Part shown: positions 42,838-50,590 of the stretch, in pieces | How positions within the stretch are numbered: position 1 is the stretch's first letter | Layout: each line of letters opens with the position of its first letter | Position numbers and translations under genes: made by a program | Source: Abditibacteriota bacterium | GTDB lineage: Bacteria > Armatimonadota > UBA5829 | Assembly (NCBI GenBank): GCA_017445025.1 | Contig: JAFSVJ010000110.1 | Location: 1 to 51,393, forward strand | Direction: 5' to 3' | Length of the DNA stretch: 51,393 nucleotides | Notes under the pieces: model-generated | Database searches by the model: none | The model's input: only the letters and a program-made list of their open reading frames with translations | Told to the model about the DNA's origin: nothing

Positions 42838-43263
42838 ATGAAAAAATATAAAGTGGGAATAACCGTAGGAGTTTTTGATCTTTTTCATGTCGGACACTTG
42901 AATTTGCTTGAAAAATGTAAAGATATGTGTGAACTTTTAATTGTTGCGGTGTGTGACGACGATTATGTATTGAATGTAAAACATAAAGAACCTGTGTTTA
43001 ATGAAAAAGATAGATGTCGTATATTGAGTGCCTTAAAAGTTGTGGATAAGGTTATTTTGGTGACCTCTGAGGAGACCCACGATAAATTATTATTATATAA
43101 TAAAATTCCTTTTAATGTTCTTTTTTCAGGTGATGATTGGAAAGGTAGTGAAAGATATTTAAAAACCGAGAAAGAATTTAAAGCCTTAGGAGTTTCAATT
43201 GAATATTTGCCTTACACTAAGGGTATATCTTCTACAGAAATAAAAGAGAAAATTAATAAATGA
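42838..43263 (+). CDS. tagD: Glycerol-3-phosphate cytidylyltransferase-like (TagD)
   Basis: A 141-residue nucleotidyltransferase making a CDP-alcohol, most likely CDP-glycerol. It has GVFDLFHVGHLNLLEKCK (11-28) with the HxGH motif (His17, His20) and YTKGISSTEI near the C-terminus, the family's two signature sites. Length is close to TagD (about 130). CDP-glycerol would be the donor for one or more LicD proteins nearby. It overlaps the next phosphodiesterase gene by 4 nt. Confidence 0.9.
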   Translation: MKKYKVGITVGVFDLFHVGHLNLLEKCKDMCELLIVAVCDDDYVLNVKHKEPVFNEKDRCRILSALKVVDKVILVTSEETHDKLLLYNKIPFNVLFSGDDWKGSERYLKTEKEFKALGVSIEYLPYTKGISSTEIKEKINK

Positions 43264-44171
43264 TTGATATTATAGCCCATAGAGGAAATATAAGAGTTGC
43301 TCCGGATAATTCAGTTTCGGCAGTTAAAGAATGTTTAAAGATTGGTGTAAATGTAATTGAGTTGGATGTGGCTTTAACAAAGGATAATGTTCCGATTATA
43401 TTTCACGAAGATTATATAGATAATTTAACTTCCGGTAAAGGTCTTTTAAAAGATTGGACATACAGTGACTTAAAAACCTTATCTTTGGATTATAAATCTA
43501 AGTTTGGCAACAAATATAAAGACGAAAAAATAATAAGTCTTTCAGAGCTTTTAGAGTATATCAAAAGTCTTGATGTTTATATAATATTGGATTTTCATCC
43601 TAATGATGATATTTACCCTGTTATAGAAGTGTTAAAAGATTTTTTTGAATATAATAATTATGAAAATAAAATGACCTTAATGGTTCGCAATTTTAATAAC
43701 GGAAAAGTTTTAAAACTATATTTTCCTAATTATAAGGTTTATTTGACTTGCCCTAGAAAATCAGATGATAAACATCATGATGAAAACGATCTTGAAACAG
43801 TATTTGCCAATTACACAATTAATAATATAGAAGAATACATTAATAAAATAGTAAATATGGGTTTTTCAGGACTGATAGTCAGCGGAAACGGTTGGTTTGC
43901 TTTAAAGGAAGAAGAAAGAAATATATTCCTTGATTTGTGTTATAAAAATAAACTTGATTTTATTATATGTGTGAACGCTAAAAATATAAAAACAGTTTTG
44001 AATTATAATACAAAAGATAAGATGCAAGTGAAAGGTATAGTTGCGGATGATTTATCTATGGCACTGTTAACTCTTAAAAAGTATTCATTATCAATTATTG
44101 TACAATATATATCTACTAATTATTTTAATAAAATTAATCAAATATTGAAAAGAAAAATCATTAAAATATAG
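43260..44171 (+). CDS. Glycerophosphodiester phosphodiesterase family (GDPD)
   Basis: A 303-residue TIM-barrel enzyme with AHRGN (His7), ELDVALTKD (Glu34, Asp36) and FHED (His49), the GDPD metal and catalytic set. Family members hydrolyse glycerophosphodiesters to glycerol 3-phosphate. Coupled to tagD (ATGA overlap), it could supply glycerol 3-phosphate for CDP-glycerol or trim glycerophosphate from the glycan. No signal peptide is present, favouring the supply role. The hydrophobic, Lys-rich C-terminus is unusual. Confidence 0.87.
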   Translation: MIDIIAHRGNIRVAPDNSVSAVKECLKIGVNVIELDVALTKDNVPIIFHEDYIDNLTSGKGLLKDWTYSDLKTLSLDYKSKFGNKYKDEKIISLSELLEYIKSLDVYIILDFHPNDDIYPVIEVLKDFFEYNNYENKMTLMVRNFNNGKVLKLYFPNYKVYLTCPRKSDDKHHDENDLETVFANYTINNIEEYINKIVNMGFSGLIVSGNGWFALKEEERNIFLDLCYKNKLDFIICVNAKNIKTVLNYNTKDKMQVKGIVADDLSMALLTLKKYSLSIIVQYISTNYFNKINQILKRKIIKI

Positions 44172-44178
44172 AATTAAA

Positions 44179-45000
44179 ATGAAACAATTAACAAAAACGG
44201 ATATTCAAAAAACCATTTTGGATATAATGGTTGAGTTTGATAAAATATGCAGAGAAAACGGCTTTACTTACGCTCTTGCAGGTGGAAGTTGTCTCGGTGC
44301 TGTTCGTCATAAGGGTTTTATTCCTTGGGATGACGACATAGATGTGGTCTTGCCACGGCCGGATTATGATAGATTTTTAAATTATTGTAAAAACAGTGAA
44401 AAATCATTTGATGTATGGAATTTAGATACTGATAATAATTGTTGTTTTACTTGGACAAGATTATGTGATAAAAATACAGTTTACGGACGAATTGATAGTA
44501 ACTATGGCTGTTTTATAGATGTTTTTCCTGTTGATGGAGTAGGAAATGATAAGGAGTTATTTAAAAAGAATATAAAATACATTAAATTTCTAAAAGGTAT
44601 TATTAACTATAATTTTGGTAAAGATATCGGTTTTATTAAACTGTTTAAAAGACAAAATACTTATAAAGCTAAGTTTTGTTTCACTTTTTTTAGAATATTT
44701 AATCTAATTATAGGAGCTAAAAACGCTGAAAAAAGAATCAGTAAAATATTGAATAAATGGAAATATAATGACAGTAAATATTTAGCTGTTATTTCATCTT
44801 TATATTTATCTCAAACGATTTTTTCCAAAGAAATATATGAAGAAACAATTGATGTAGAATTTGAAGAATACACTTTTAAAACTTTTAAAAATTATGATGT
44901 ATATTTAAAGGCTCAATATGGTGAAAATTATATGATTCCACCACCACCCGATAGAAGAAATGAAACTCACGGAGCATTAACTTTTTATTATAAAGAATAA
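44179..45000 (+). CDS. LicD-family phosphotransferase 4
   Basis: A 273-residue LicD protein with YALAGGSCLGAVRHKGFIPW, DDDIDVVL, GCFIDVFPVDGVGND and YGENYMIPPPPDRRNETHG. It is the paralogue of the LicD at 42017 with the same 'PRPDYD' and 'NDSKY' landmarks. It probably adds glycerol phosphate or another phospho-alcohol to a second position of the repeat unit. The upstream ribosome-binding site is weak, with 7 nt separating it from the GDPD gene. Confidence 0.9.
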   Translation: MKQLTKTDIQKTILDIMVEFDKICRENGFTYALAGGSCLGAVRHKGFIPWDDDIDVVLPRPDYDRFLNYCKNSEKSFDVWNLDTDNNCCFTWTRLCDKNTVYGRIDSNYGCFIDVFPVDGVGNDKELFKKNIKYIKFLKGIINYNFGKDIGFIKLFKRQNTYKAKFCFTFFRIFNLIIGAKNAEKRISKILNKWKYNDSKYLAVISSLYLSQTIFSKEIYEETIDVEFEEYTFKTFKNYDVYLKAQYGENYMIPPPPDRRNETHGALTFYYKE

Positions 45001-45021
45001 TAATTAGCAGAATTGATTAAA

Positions 45022-46041
45022 ATGAAGAATAATAAGCCTAAACTTGTGGCAATAGATTTTATCAGAGCTTATGCATTTTTACAGATATTCCTGTGGCATA
45101 TAACTCACAATCAATTTGTTTTTGGTTGCCAAGCTGTATCAACATTTATTGTTTTATCAGGATTTTTGTTGATTTATAATTATTATGACAGAGATTTGGA
45201 ATATGGTATAAAACAATCTTTTGAGTTTGTGCGAAAGAAAATCAGCAGATTATATTTTTTAAATATTATTTGTGATTTTTTGTTTCTTTGTTTGAAGGGG
45301 TTTTCCGGTTTCCTGATTATTTGTTTTATATTGCATTTGAGTTTTACTCAAGTATTCATTCCCAAAAAAACAGTTTATTTTTCTTTAAATTCGGTAGCTT
45401 GGTATTTATCTGTTATATTTTACTTATATTTAGTTTTTCCTTTTATATTACATTATATAAAAAAGTTAAAAAATAATATATATTTATATGTGTTATTGAT
45501 ATTAATTGTCCAATTTTTATTGGGGTTGGTGGTTTTTTATTTTAAACCAAGTATATGTTCTTGGTTTTGCTATGTTTTCCCTTTTTACAGAATGGGTGAT
45601 TTTGTAATAGGAAGTTTGTTTGGATTACTCTTCATTAAAAGATATAAGGAGTTTTCTTTTTTGAAAGGTTCTGTTTTAGAGATAATGTCTATTTTGGTGT
45701 TTTTTGTCGTGGGCATCATAGCTTGTAGATATAAATCTTTATATCCTTTTGTGTGTTATAATATTATATTTACTCTTCCTTCATGTTTCCTAATATATGT
45801 ATATTCCTGTAACAGAGGAATAATAAGTAAAATAATGAATAATGCTTTTGTCAGGTATATTGCCAAAATATCTCCTTATGCTTTTTTGATTCACTTTATT
45901 GTAGTCAAAATTATATTAAAATCACACTTTAATACTTTAACTAAAATATTGATTTCTTTTATAATAACCGTTATCTTATCGGAAATATATATACATTTAT
46001 TAAAACTATATAAAAAAGGAACAGAAAAAAGTAATGTTTAA
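45022..46041 (+). CDS. Membrane acyltransferase (acyltransferase-3 family)
   Basis: A 339-residue membrane protein with about 10 hydrophobic helices. It opens with LVAIDFIRAYAFLQIFLWHI, the acyltransferase-3 start containing the RxY/F and catalytic His region, and has FIVLSGFLLIYNY. Such proteins move acetyl or other acyl groups onto surface sugars. The start is ATG 45022 rather than the TTG at 45013. It overlaps capE by 8 nt. A second family member begins at 50590. Confidence 0.85.
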   Translation: MKNNKPKLVAIDFIRAYAFLQIFLWHITHNQFVFGCQAVSTFIVLSGFLLIYNYYDRDLEYGIKQSFEFVRKKISRLYFLNIICDFLFLCLKGFSGFLIICFILHLSFTQVFIPKKTVYFSLNSVAWYLSVIFYLYLVFPFILHYIKKLKNNIYLYVLLILIVQFLLGLVVFYFKPSICSWFCYVFPFYRMGDFVIGSLFGLLFIKRYKEFSFLKGSVLEIMSILVFFVVGIIACRYKSLYPFVCYNIIFTLPSCFLIYVYSCNRGIISKIMNNAFVRYIAKISPYAFLIHFIVVKIILKSHFNTLTKILISFIITVILSEIYIHLLKLYKKGTEKSNV

Positions 46042-47080
46042 AAATAAAACTTTAATGATAACCGGGGGAACAGGTTCTTTTGGAAATGCTGTCCTAAACG
46101 GTTTCCTAAAAAGTGAAATAGGGGAGATAAGAATCTTCTCCCGTGACGAAAAAAAACAGGACGATATGCGTCACGAATATCAATCCAAATTTCCCGAATA
46201 TTCAGACAAAATTAAATTCTATATAGGGGACGTTCGTGATATAAATTCCGTTAACAATGCCATGCATGGAGTGGATTTTATTTTTCATGCCGCAGCCCTT
46301 AAACAGGTTCCTTCCTGTGAATTCTTCCCCATAGAAGCTGTTAAAACCAATGTCTTAGGAACGGAAAATGTTCTCACTTCCGCTATAAATCACGGTGTTC
46401 AAAAGATAGTTTGTCTTTCCACAGATAAGGCAGCTTACCCTGTAAACGCTATGGGAACCAGTAAAGCTATGATGGAAAAAGTTGTCATTGCCAAGAGCAG
46501 AACCGTAAAGCCTGAAAAGACTCTTATTACTTGTACGCGTTACGGTAATGTTTTATGTTCTCGAGGCTCTGTTATTCCATTGTGGATAAACCAAATTAAA
46601 AACGGTGAAAATATCACCATAACTGAGCCTAAAATGACCAGATTTGTTATGTCTCTTGAAGAGGCTGTGGACCTTGTTATCTTTGCCTTCAACAATGCGG
46701 AATCCGGGGATATTATGGTTCAAAAGGCTCCCGCTTGCACCATAGAAGTTCTTGCTAAAGCTACCAAAGAGCTTTTTGATAAGGATAACAAATCTGAAAT
46801 CAAGATTATAGGTATTCGTCATGGTGAGAAAATGTATGAAACTCTTCTTACTAATGAAGAATGTGCTCATGCCATTGATATGGGAGATTTCTATCGGGTT
46901 CCAGCAGATAAAAGAGATCTTAACTATGATGTTTATTTCAAAAAGGGACAAGAGGACCGAAATTATCTGACGGAATTTAATTCAAACAATACTTCTCTCA
47001 TGAACGTGGAACAAGTTAAAGAAAAGCTATTAACATTAAAATACATACAGAATGAATTAAATTTGCTATCGCAAATTTAA
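46034..47080 (+). CDS. capE: UDP-GlcNAc 4,6-dehydratase (5-inverting), CapE/FnlA/WbjB type
   Basis: This enzyme converts UDP-GlcNAc to a UDP-4-keto-6-deoxy-L-hexosamine, the first step to UDP-L-FucNAc. The 348-residue protein has LMITGGTGSFGNAVL, HAAALKQVPSCEFFP, STDKAAYPVNAMGTSKAMMEK with Met where most SDRs have the catalytic Tyr (as in this subfamily), and TRYGNVLCSRGSVIP. CapF, an RmlD-like reductase and CapG follow. The last codons and stop lie in a palindrome (AAATTTGC-TATC-GCAAATTT, 47059-47078), so the C-terminus may have been altered by a repeat. Confidence 0.93.
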   Translation: MFKNKTLMITGGTGSFGNAVLNGFLKSEIGEIRIFSRDEKKQDDMRHEYQSKFPEYSDKIKFYIGDVRDINSVNNAMHGVDFIFHAAALKQVPSCEFFPIEAVKTNVLGTENVLTSAINHGVQKIVCLSTDKAAYPVNAMGTSKAMMEKVVIAKSRTVKPEKTLITCTRYGNVLCSRGSVIPLWINQIKNGENITITEPKMTRFVMSLEEAVDLVIFAFNNAESGDIMVQKAPACTIEVLAKATKELFDKDNKSEIKIIGIRHGEKMYETLLTNEECAHAIDMGDFYRVPADKRDLNYDVYFKKGQEDRNYLTEFNSNNTSLMNVEQVKEKLLTLKYIQNELNLLSQI

Positions 47081-47325
47081 AAAGCAAAAAGTAGAAAGCA
47101 GAAAGCAAAAAGCAAAAATCGTGGTGCTACGCACCACTTAAGTTGGTGGGCTCTAAAGTTTAAGGTTGGCTATGGTGGGTAGAAGCTTAAGTAAAAGATA
47201 AAGGTAAAGTTGATTGACCTGACCCTCCTTAAACTCAAATTTGCCAACGCAAATTTGAAATAAAAAGCAAAAGACGTCGAACTGCGTTCGACAAGGGGTG
47301 GTGGGCTCTAAAGTTAAGGTGGGCT
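47081..47325. repeat. Repeat-rich 245-nt gap between capE and capF
   Basis: It contains A/G-rich AAAGCAGAAAGC units (47081-47119), GTGGTGCTACGCACCAC (47121-47137), a direct repeat of capF's start region (47145-47174 versus 47300-47328), CAAATTTGC/GCAAATTTG (47236-47257) and GTCGAAC-TGC-GTTCGAC (47276-47292). The first start-region copy ends in an ATG opening a 9-codon ORF. No terminator with a T run and no promoter were seen. Confidence 0.7.
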
Positions 47326-48525
47326 ATGAATATTTTAGTGACAGGCTCTAAAGGCTTTGTGGGAAAAAATTTAATACAGACTCTAAAAAATATTCGGGAC
47401 GGGAAGGATAATTCATATCCGGCCCTTTCCGTTAATGATATATATGAATATGATATAGATATATCTCAAAGTGTTTTGGAAGAAGGTTGCCAAAAGGCAG
47501 ACTTTGTGTTTAACCTTGCGGGAGTAAATCGTCCAAAAGATAACTCTGAATTTATGGAAGGGAATTTTGGCTTTGCTTCCACTCTTCTTGATACATTAAA
47601 AAAATACAATAACAAATGTCCGGTTATGCTTTCTTCATCTATACAAGCCTCTCTTGTGGGCAGATATGCGGAAAGTGATTACGGAAAGTCCAAACTTGCG
47701 GGAGAAGAGTTGTTTTTTCAATACGGAAAAGAGACCGGTGCCAAGGTTCTCATCTATCGTTTTCAAAATCTCTTCGGAAAATGGTCCAAGCCTAATTATA
47801 ACACTGTAATAGCTACTTTTTGTTATAATATAGCTCATGACCTTCCCATACAAGTTAATGACCCTAAAGCTGAATTAGAATTGGTATACATAGATGATTT
47901 GGTAAATGAAATGATCGCCGCTCTTCTTGGAATGGAGCACCACTGTGAATTTGAGGACACAAAACCTATATTTAACAATTTAGGTAAATATTGTTGTGTG
48001 CCTACTATTCACCACACAACCTTAGGGGAGATTGTTGACTTATTACACTCCTTTAAAGCACAGTCTAAAACCTTTGTTTTGCCTCAAATTCCTCCCAATT
48101 CTTTTGCTAAAAAGTTATATTCCACTTATCTGTCATTTTTGCCAAAAGAAAAAGCCATATACGATTGCAAAATGAATTGTGACAATCGTGGTTCATTTAC
48201 AGAATTAATAAGAACTCTATCTAATGGTCAATTTAGTGTTAATATATCCAAACCCGGTATATTAAAAGGTCAGCATTGGCACAACAGTAAATGGGAAATA
48301 TTTATTGTGGTTTCCGGTCATGGATTGATTAGAGAAAGAAACATTCAAACCGGGGAGACTGTAGAGTTTGAAGTCTCCGGTGATAAAATACAGGCTATAT
48401 ATATACTTCCCGGTTGGACTCATAATATTATTAATCTGAGCACAACAGAGGATTTGGTCACATTTATGTGGGTAAACGAACAGTTTGACCCTAACAAATT
48501 AGACACTTACAGGGAAGATGTTTAA
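47326..48525 (+). CDS. capF: CapF/FnlB: UDP-L-FucNAc pathway epimerase-reductase
   Basis: A 399-residue bifunctional enzyme of UDP-L-FucNAc synthesis. The N-terminal SDR domain (ILVTGSKGFVGKNL, VNRP, YGKSK) is the NADPH reductase. The C-terminal cupin domain, from about 285 (DNRGSFTELIRT, KGQHWHNSKWEIFIV with metal-binding His), catalyses epimerisation at C3 in S. aureus CapF. AAGGTGG precedes the ATG; that start region is duplicated 155 nt upstream. It works between CapE and CapG. Confidence 0.93.
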   Translation: MNILVTGSKGFVGKNLIQTLKNIRDGKDNSYPALSVNDIYEYDIDISQSVLEEGCQKADFVFNLAGVNRPKDNSEFMEGNFGFASTLLDTLKKYNNKCPVMLSSSIQASLVGRYAESDYGKSKLAGEELFFQYGKETGAKVLIYRFQNLFGKWSKPNYNTVIATFCYNIAHDLPIQVNDPKAELELVYIDDLVNEMIAALLGMEHHCEFEDTKPIFNNLGKYCCVPTIHHTTLGEIVDLLHSFKAQSKTFVLPQIPPNSFAKKLYSTYLSFLPKEKAIYDCKMNCDNRGSFTELIRTLSNGQFSVNISKPGILKGQHWHNSKWEIFIVVSGHGLIRERNIQTGETVEFEVSGDKIQAIYILPGWTHNIINLSTTEDLVTFMWVNEQFDPNKLDTYREDV

Positions 48526-48540
48526 GGGACGGTAAATAAT

Positions 48541-49398
48541 ATGAAGTTTTTGGTATTAGGTTGTAATGGTATGGCGGGTCATATCATTTCCATATATTTA
48601 AAAGAAATAGGTCACGAAACAATAGGTTTGGCAAGAGAAGAATCTAAATATGTAGATACCATTGCCATGGACGTGACTGATTTTAATGAGCTTAAAAAGG
48701 TTGTCTTAGAAGGCAATTATGATTTCATTGTCAACTGTATAGGCATATTAAATCAATTTGCCGAAGAAAACCACGATCAAGCTGTTATACTAAACAGTTA
48801 TTTGCCTCATTATCTTGTTAAAATTACTCAAGATATTAAAACCAGAATTATTCATTTGAGCACAGATTGTGTCTTCTCCGGAAAAGACGGAAATTATACA
48901 GAATTCTCCTTTCCTGACGGACAAACCTTTTACGACAGAACCAAAGCTCTCGGTGAAATAAACGATTACAAAAACATTACCATTAGATGTTCCATTGTGG
49001 GACCGGATATTAAAGAAGAGGGAATCGGACTTTTGAATTGGTTTATGAAACAGAATAATCAAATATTCGGTTTCCGCAAAGCCATTTGGACAGGACTTAC
49101 TTCCCTTCAATTGGCAAAAACCATTAATCTCTTATCAAAATCCAATGCCTACGGTTTGTTTAATATGGTTCCCGATATACCAATAAATAAATATGATTTG
49201 TTAAAATTGTTTAATAAATATATAAGAAAGCATCCCATAGAAATTTTACCTAAGGACGATTTTGTTTTGGATAAATCCTTAATAAGAACAAGGTATGATA
49301 AATTTAAATACAAAATGCCCGATTATGAAACACAGGTTAAAGAATTGGGTGAATGGATGAGAGAACACAAAGAAATATACGAAAATTATGACTTATAA
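48541..49398 (+). CDS. RmlD-like sugar-nucleotide reductase (QnlA/WbvR type)
   Basis: A 285-residue SDR with FLVLGCNGMAGHIIS (3-17), VNCIGIL, LSTDCVFSG and the shifted catalytic YDRTK (usual YxxxK). Proteins of this type sit between FnlA- and FnlC-type genes and make UDP-L-QuiNAc precursors by reducing the 4-keto group with the other stereochemistry. Presence beside CapF, which leads to L-FucNAc, implies both sugars could be made. AGGGACGG precedes the ATG. Confidence 0.83.
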   Translation: MKFLVLGCNGMAGHIISIYLKEIGHETIGLAREESKYVDTIAMDVTDFNELKKVVLEGNYDFIVNCIGILNQFAEENHDQAVILNSYLPHYLVKITQDIKTRIIHLSTDCVFSGKDGNYTEFSFPDGQTFYDRTKALGEINDYKNITIRCSIVGPDIKEEGIGLLNWFMKQNNQIFGFRKAIWTGLTSLQLAKTINLLSKSNAYGLFNMVPDIPINKYDLLKLFNKYIRKHPIEILPKDDFVLDKSLIRTRYDKFKYKMPDYETQVKELGEWMREHKEIYENYDL

Positions 49399-49408
49399 GG
49401 GGCAAGAT

Positions 49409-50590
49409 ATGAAAACCGATTACAGTGATATAAAGTTTAAAGATAACGGTAAACTAAAATTTCTCATTATTGTGGGAACAAGACCGGAGATTATAAGATT
49501 AGCCGAAGTTATTACCAAATGCAGAAAATATTTTGATACCATCTTGGCACATACAGGTCAAAACTATGATTATGAATTAAATCAAATCTTTTTTGAAGAT
49601 CTTGGTCTTGAGGCACCTGACGTATATATGGATGCTGTAGGGGATGATTTAGGCTCCACTGTGGGTAATATTATTAACTGTTCATATAAACTTATGAATC
49701 AAATCAAGCCAGATGGGATACTTATATTAGGAGATACCAACTCTTGTCTTTCCGCCATTCCCGCAAAAAGATTACACATTCCTATTTTTCACATGGAAGC
49801 GGGAAACAGGTGTAAGGATGAGTGTTTGCCTGAGGAAACAAACAGAAGAATTGTAGATATTATCTCTGATATAAATCTTGCTTATTCCGAAAATGCCAGA
49901 CTTTATTTACACGAATGCGGTTTGCCTAAGGAAAGAGTTTATGTCACAGGTTCTCCTATGGCAGAAGTTTTGCACAAGAACCTTGATAAAATAAAAGCTT
50001 CTGACATTCTTAAAGAATTAAATCTTGAGCCTCACAAATATATCCTTCTTTCCGCCCACAGAGAAGAAAACATTGATAATGACAAGAACTTTTATAATCT
50101 CTTTAATGCCATTAACAATATGGCTGAAAAGTATGATATGCCTATCCTTTACTCTTGTCACCCAAGAAGTTGGAAGAAAATCGAAAAAACAGGATTTAAA
50201 CTTGACAGAAGAGTTTTGCAACATAAACCCCTTGGATTTATTGATTACAATAATTTGCAAATGAACTCTTTCTGTTGTGTATCCGACTCCGGAACACTCC
50301 CCGAAGAAGCCGCCTTCTTCTTATCAATGGGAATGCCTTTCCCCGCTGTGTGTATAAGAACTTCCACGGAAAGACCGGAAGCTGTTGATAAAGGTTGTTT
50401 TATTATCGGATCCATTTCCTCAGATAATGTTTTGCAATCAGTTGATCTTGCTGTGGAAATGAATAAAAGCGGAGACTTGGGAGTTTCCGTTCCTGTATAT
50501 GTTGATGAGAATGTTTCAACCAAAGTAGTGAAAATTGTTCAATCTTATATACCTATTGTAAATCAAATGGTTTGGAGAGAGTCTAAATAA
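49409..50590 (+). CDS. capG: UDP-HexNAc 2-epimerase (CapG/FnlC, WecB family)
   Basis: This non-hydrolysing 2-epimerase gives the final L-sugar nucleotide (UDP-L-FucNAc/UDP-L-QuiNAc). The 393-residue protein has IVGTRPEIIRLAEVI, HTGQNYDYELNQIFF, GDTNSCLSA, the His in FHMEAGNRC and SAHREENID, all standard for WecB-type GT-B epimerases. Two starts are possible; AAGGGG at 49397-49402 favours ATG 49409 over ATG 49388, which lies inside the previous gene. Its stop overlaps the next start (TAATG). Confidence 0.92.
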   Translation: MKTDYSDIKFKDNGKLKFLIIVGTRPEIIRLAEVITKCRKYFDTILAHTGQNYDYELNQIFFEDLGLEAPDVYMDAVGDDLGSTVGNIINCSYKLMNQIKPDGILILGDTNSCLSAIPAKRLHIPIFHMEAGNRCKDECLPEETNRRIVDIISDINLAYSENARLYLHECGLPKERVYVTGSPMAEVLHKNLDKIKASDILKELNLEPHKYILLSAHREENIDNDKNFYNLFNAINNMAEKYDMPILYSCHPRSWKKIEKTGFKLDRRVLQHKPLGFIDYNNLQMNSFCCVSDSGTLPEEAAFFLSMGMPFPAVCIRTSTERPEAVDKGCFIIGSISSDNVLQSVDLAVEMNKSGDLGVSVPVYVDENVSTKVVKIVQSYIPIVNQMVWRESK

